Below, piece after piece: positions 62,326 to 62,428 of a stretch of DNA of 62,428 nt. This DNA is from Actinomycetes bacterium. GTDB lineage: Bacteria; Actinomycetota; Acidimicrobiia; Acidimicrobiales; Palsa-688. Where the stretch lies: NCBI GenBank assembly GCA_021787035.1, contig JAJYMM010000080.1, positions 1-62,428 on the forward strand. Direction: 5' to 3'. Numbering within the stretch: the stretch's first letter is position 1; the number at the start of each line of letters is the position of its first letter. The notes below the pieces were generated by a model, which was given only the letters and a program-made list of their open reading frames with translations, did no database searches and was not told where the DNA came from. The translations under genes were made by a program, and so were the position numbers.

Positions 62326-62428
62326 GTGAGCGGGGCCGGCGGGGGGCGCCGAGAGCGGATCCTCGGCATGCTCGTCGGCCACGGGGACGGCGGTTTCGGG
62401 ACAAAGCGCCTGTGCCAGGTCTGCGCCG
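62326..62428 (+). CDS. Start of a GAF-type sensor/ANTAR-like protein, partial (off right edge)
   Basis: From GTG 62326 the 34 visible codons read SGAGGGRRERILGMLVG, then HGDGGFGTKRLCQVCA. The pattern RILxxLVxxGxxFGTxRLCxVCA closely resembles the first helix of GAF domains in actinobacterial GAF-ANTAR regulators. Only the start is present, so domain order and function cannot be confirmed. No clear ribosome site is seen. Confidence 0.45.
   Translation, partial: MSGAGGGRRERILGMLVGHGDGGFGTKRLCQVCA

Overview
The window is visibly G+C-rich, with dense gene packing, many 1-20 bp stop/start overlaps and frequent GTG starts. It reads as the chromosome of a high-GC actinobacterium. The exported protein at 55905-57626, built of GYxLVGxDGG...FGxxxFxGS propeller repeats, and the Thr/Pro-rich NlpC/P60 protein recall Acidimicrobiia, but that placement is inference. 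I see no rRNA, tRNA, CRISPR array, prophage or intact transposase.

Left part (1-5.0 kb): a beta-ureidopropionase-like amidohydrolase, a class III aminotransferase and an NCS1 permease, consistent with reductive pyrimidine catabolism. A lone methylcitrate synthase (prpC) lies among them on the opposite strand. From 5.1 to 21.4 kb there is a long minus-strand carbohydrate block: GH38 alpha-mannosidase, ROK regulator, Gfo/Idh/MocA dehydrogenase, ThuA-domain protein, AP-endonuclease-fold isomerase, second Gfo/Idh/MocA dehydrogenase, two ABC permeases, a solute-binding protein, a LacI regulator and a GH78 alpha-L-rhamnosidase. Dehydrogenase plus ThuA plus isomerase is the gene set expected for oxidative (3-keto-sugar) glycoside processing. 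Three promoters here can be read directly, each with a 17-bp spacer and a palindrome at or just after the -10.

Centre (21.5-43.8 kb): a U32-family protein and an IclR regulator lead into a near-complete hydroxycinnamate to beta-ketoadipate locus. FerA-like CoA ligase and Ech make vanillin or 4-hydroxybenzaldehyde, an aldehyde dehydrogenase oxidises it, VanA and PobA give protocatechuate, and PcaHG, PcaB, PcaL, PcaIJ and PcaF finish the route. A LivKGFHM-type ABC transporter and an MFS carrier supply transport. The locus is organised as two divergent promoter regions (27.1 kb and 37.7 kb) that share the same 27-bp three-half-site operator, presumably bound by the IclR protein at 22.4 kb. The two CoA-transferase subunits lie on opposite sides of the second operator.

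Right part (43.8-62.4 kb): mixed housekeeping and accessory genes: a degraded Nudix fragment beside a 17-bp inverted repeat, GNAT, orphan MT-A70 methyltransferase, argJ, YihY/BrkB protein, DUF2269 protein, fumC, NlpC/P60 endopeptidase, EamA transporter, DUF4177 protein, a channel-like membrane protein, the propeller protein, a sigma-like fragment, a ParB-like protein, an aquaporin with NPV/NPV motifs, a PRC-barrel protein, a tiny membrane protein and the start of a GAF-type protein. Two strongly folded intergenic stretches (54.1-54.3 and 55.6-55.86 kb) look like unassigned structured RNAs.

A feature running through the whole window is short tandem repeats (14-23 bp units) at gene junctions. 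Two of them, before ferA and before the YihY gene, repeat a Shine-Dalgarno-like G tract plus a start codon in every unit.
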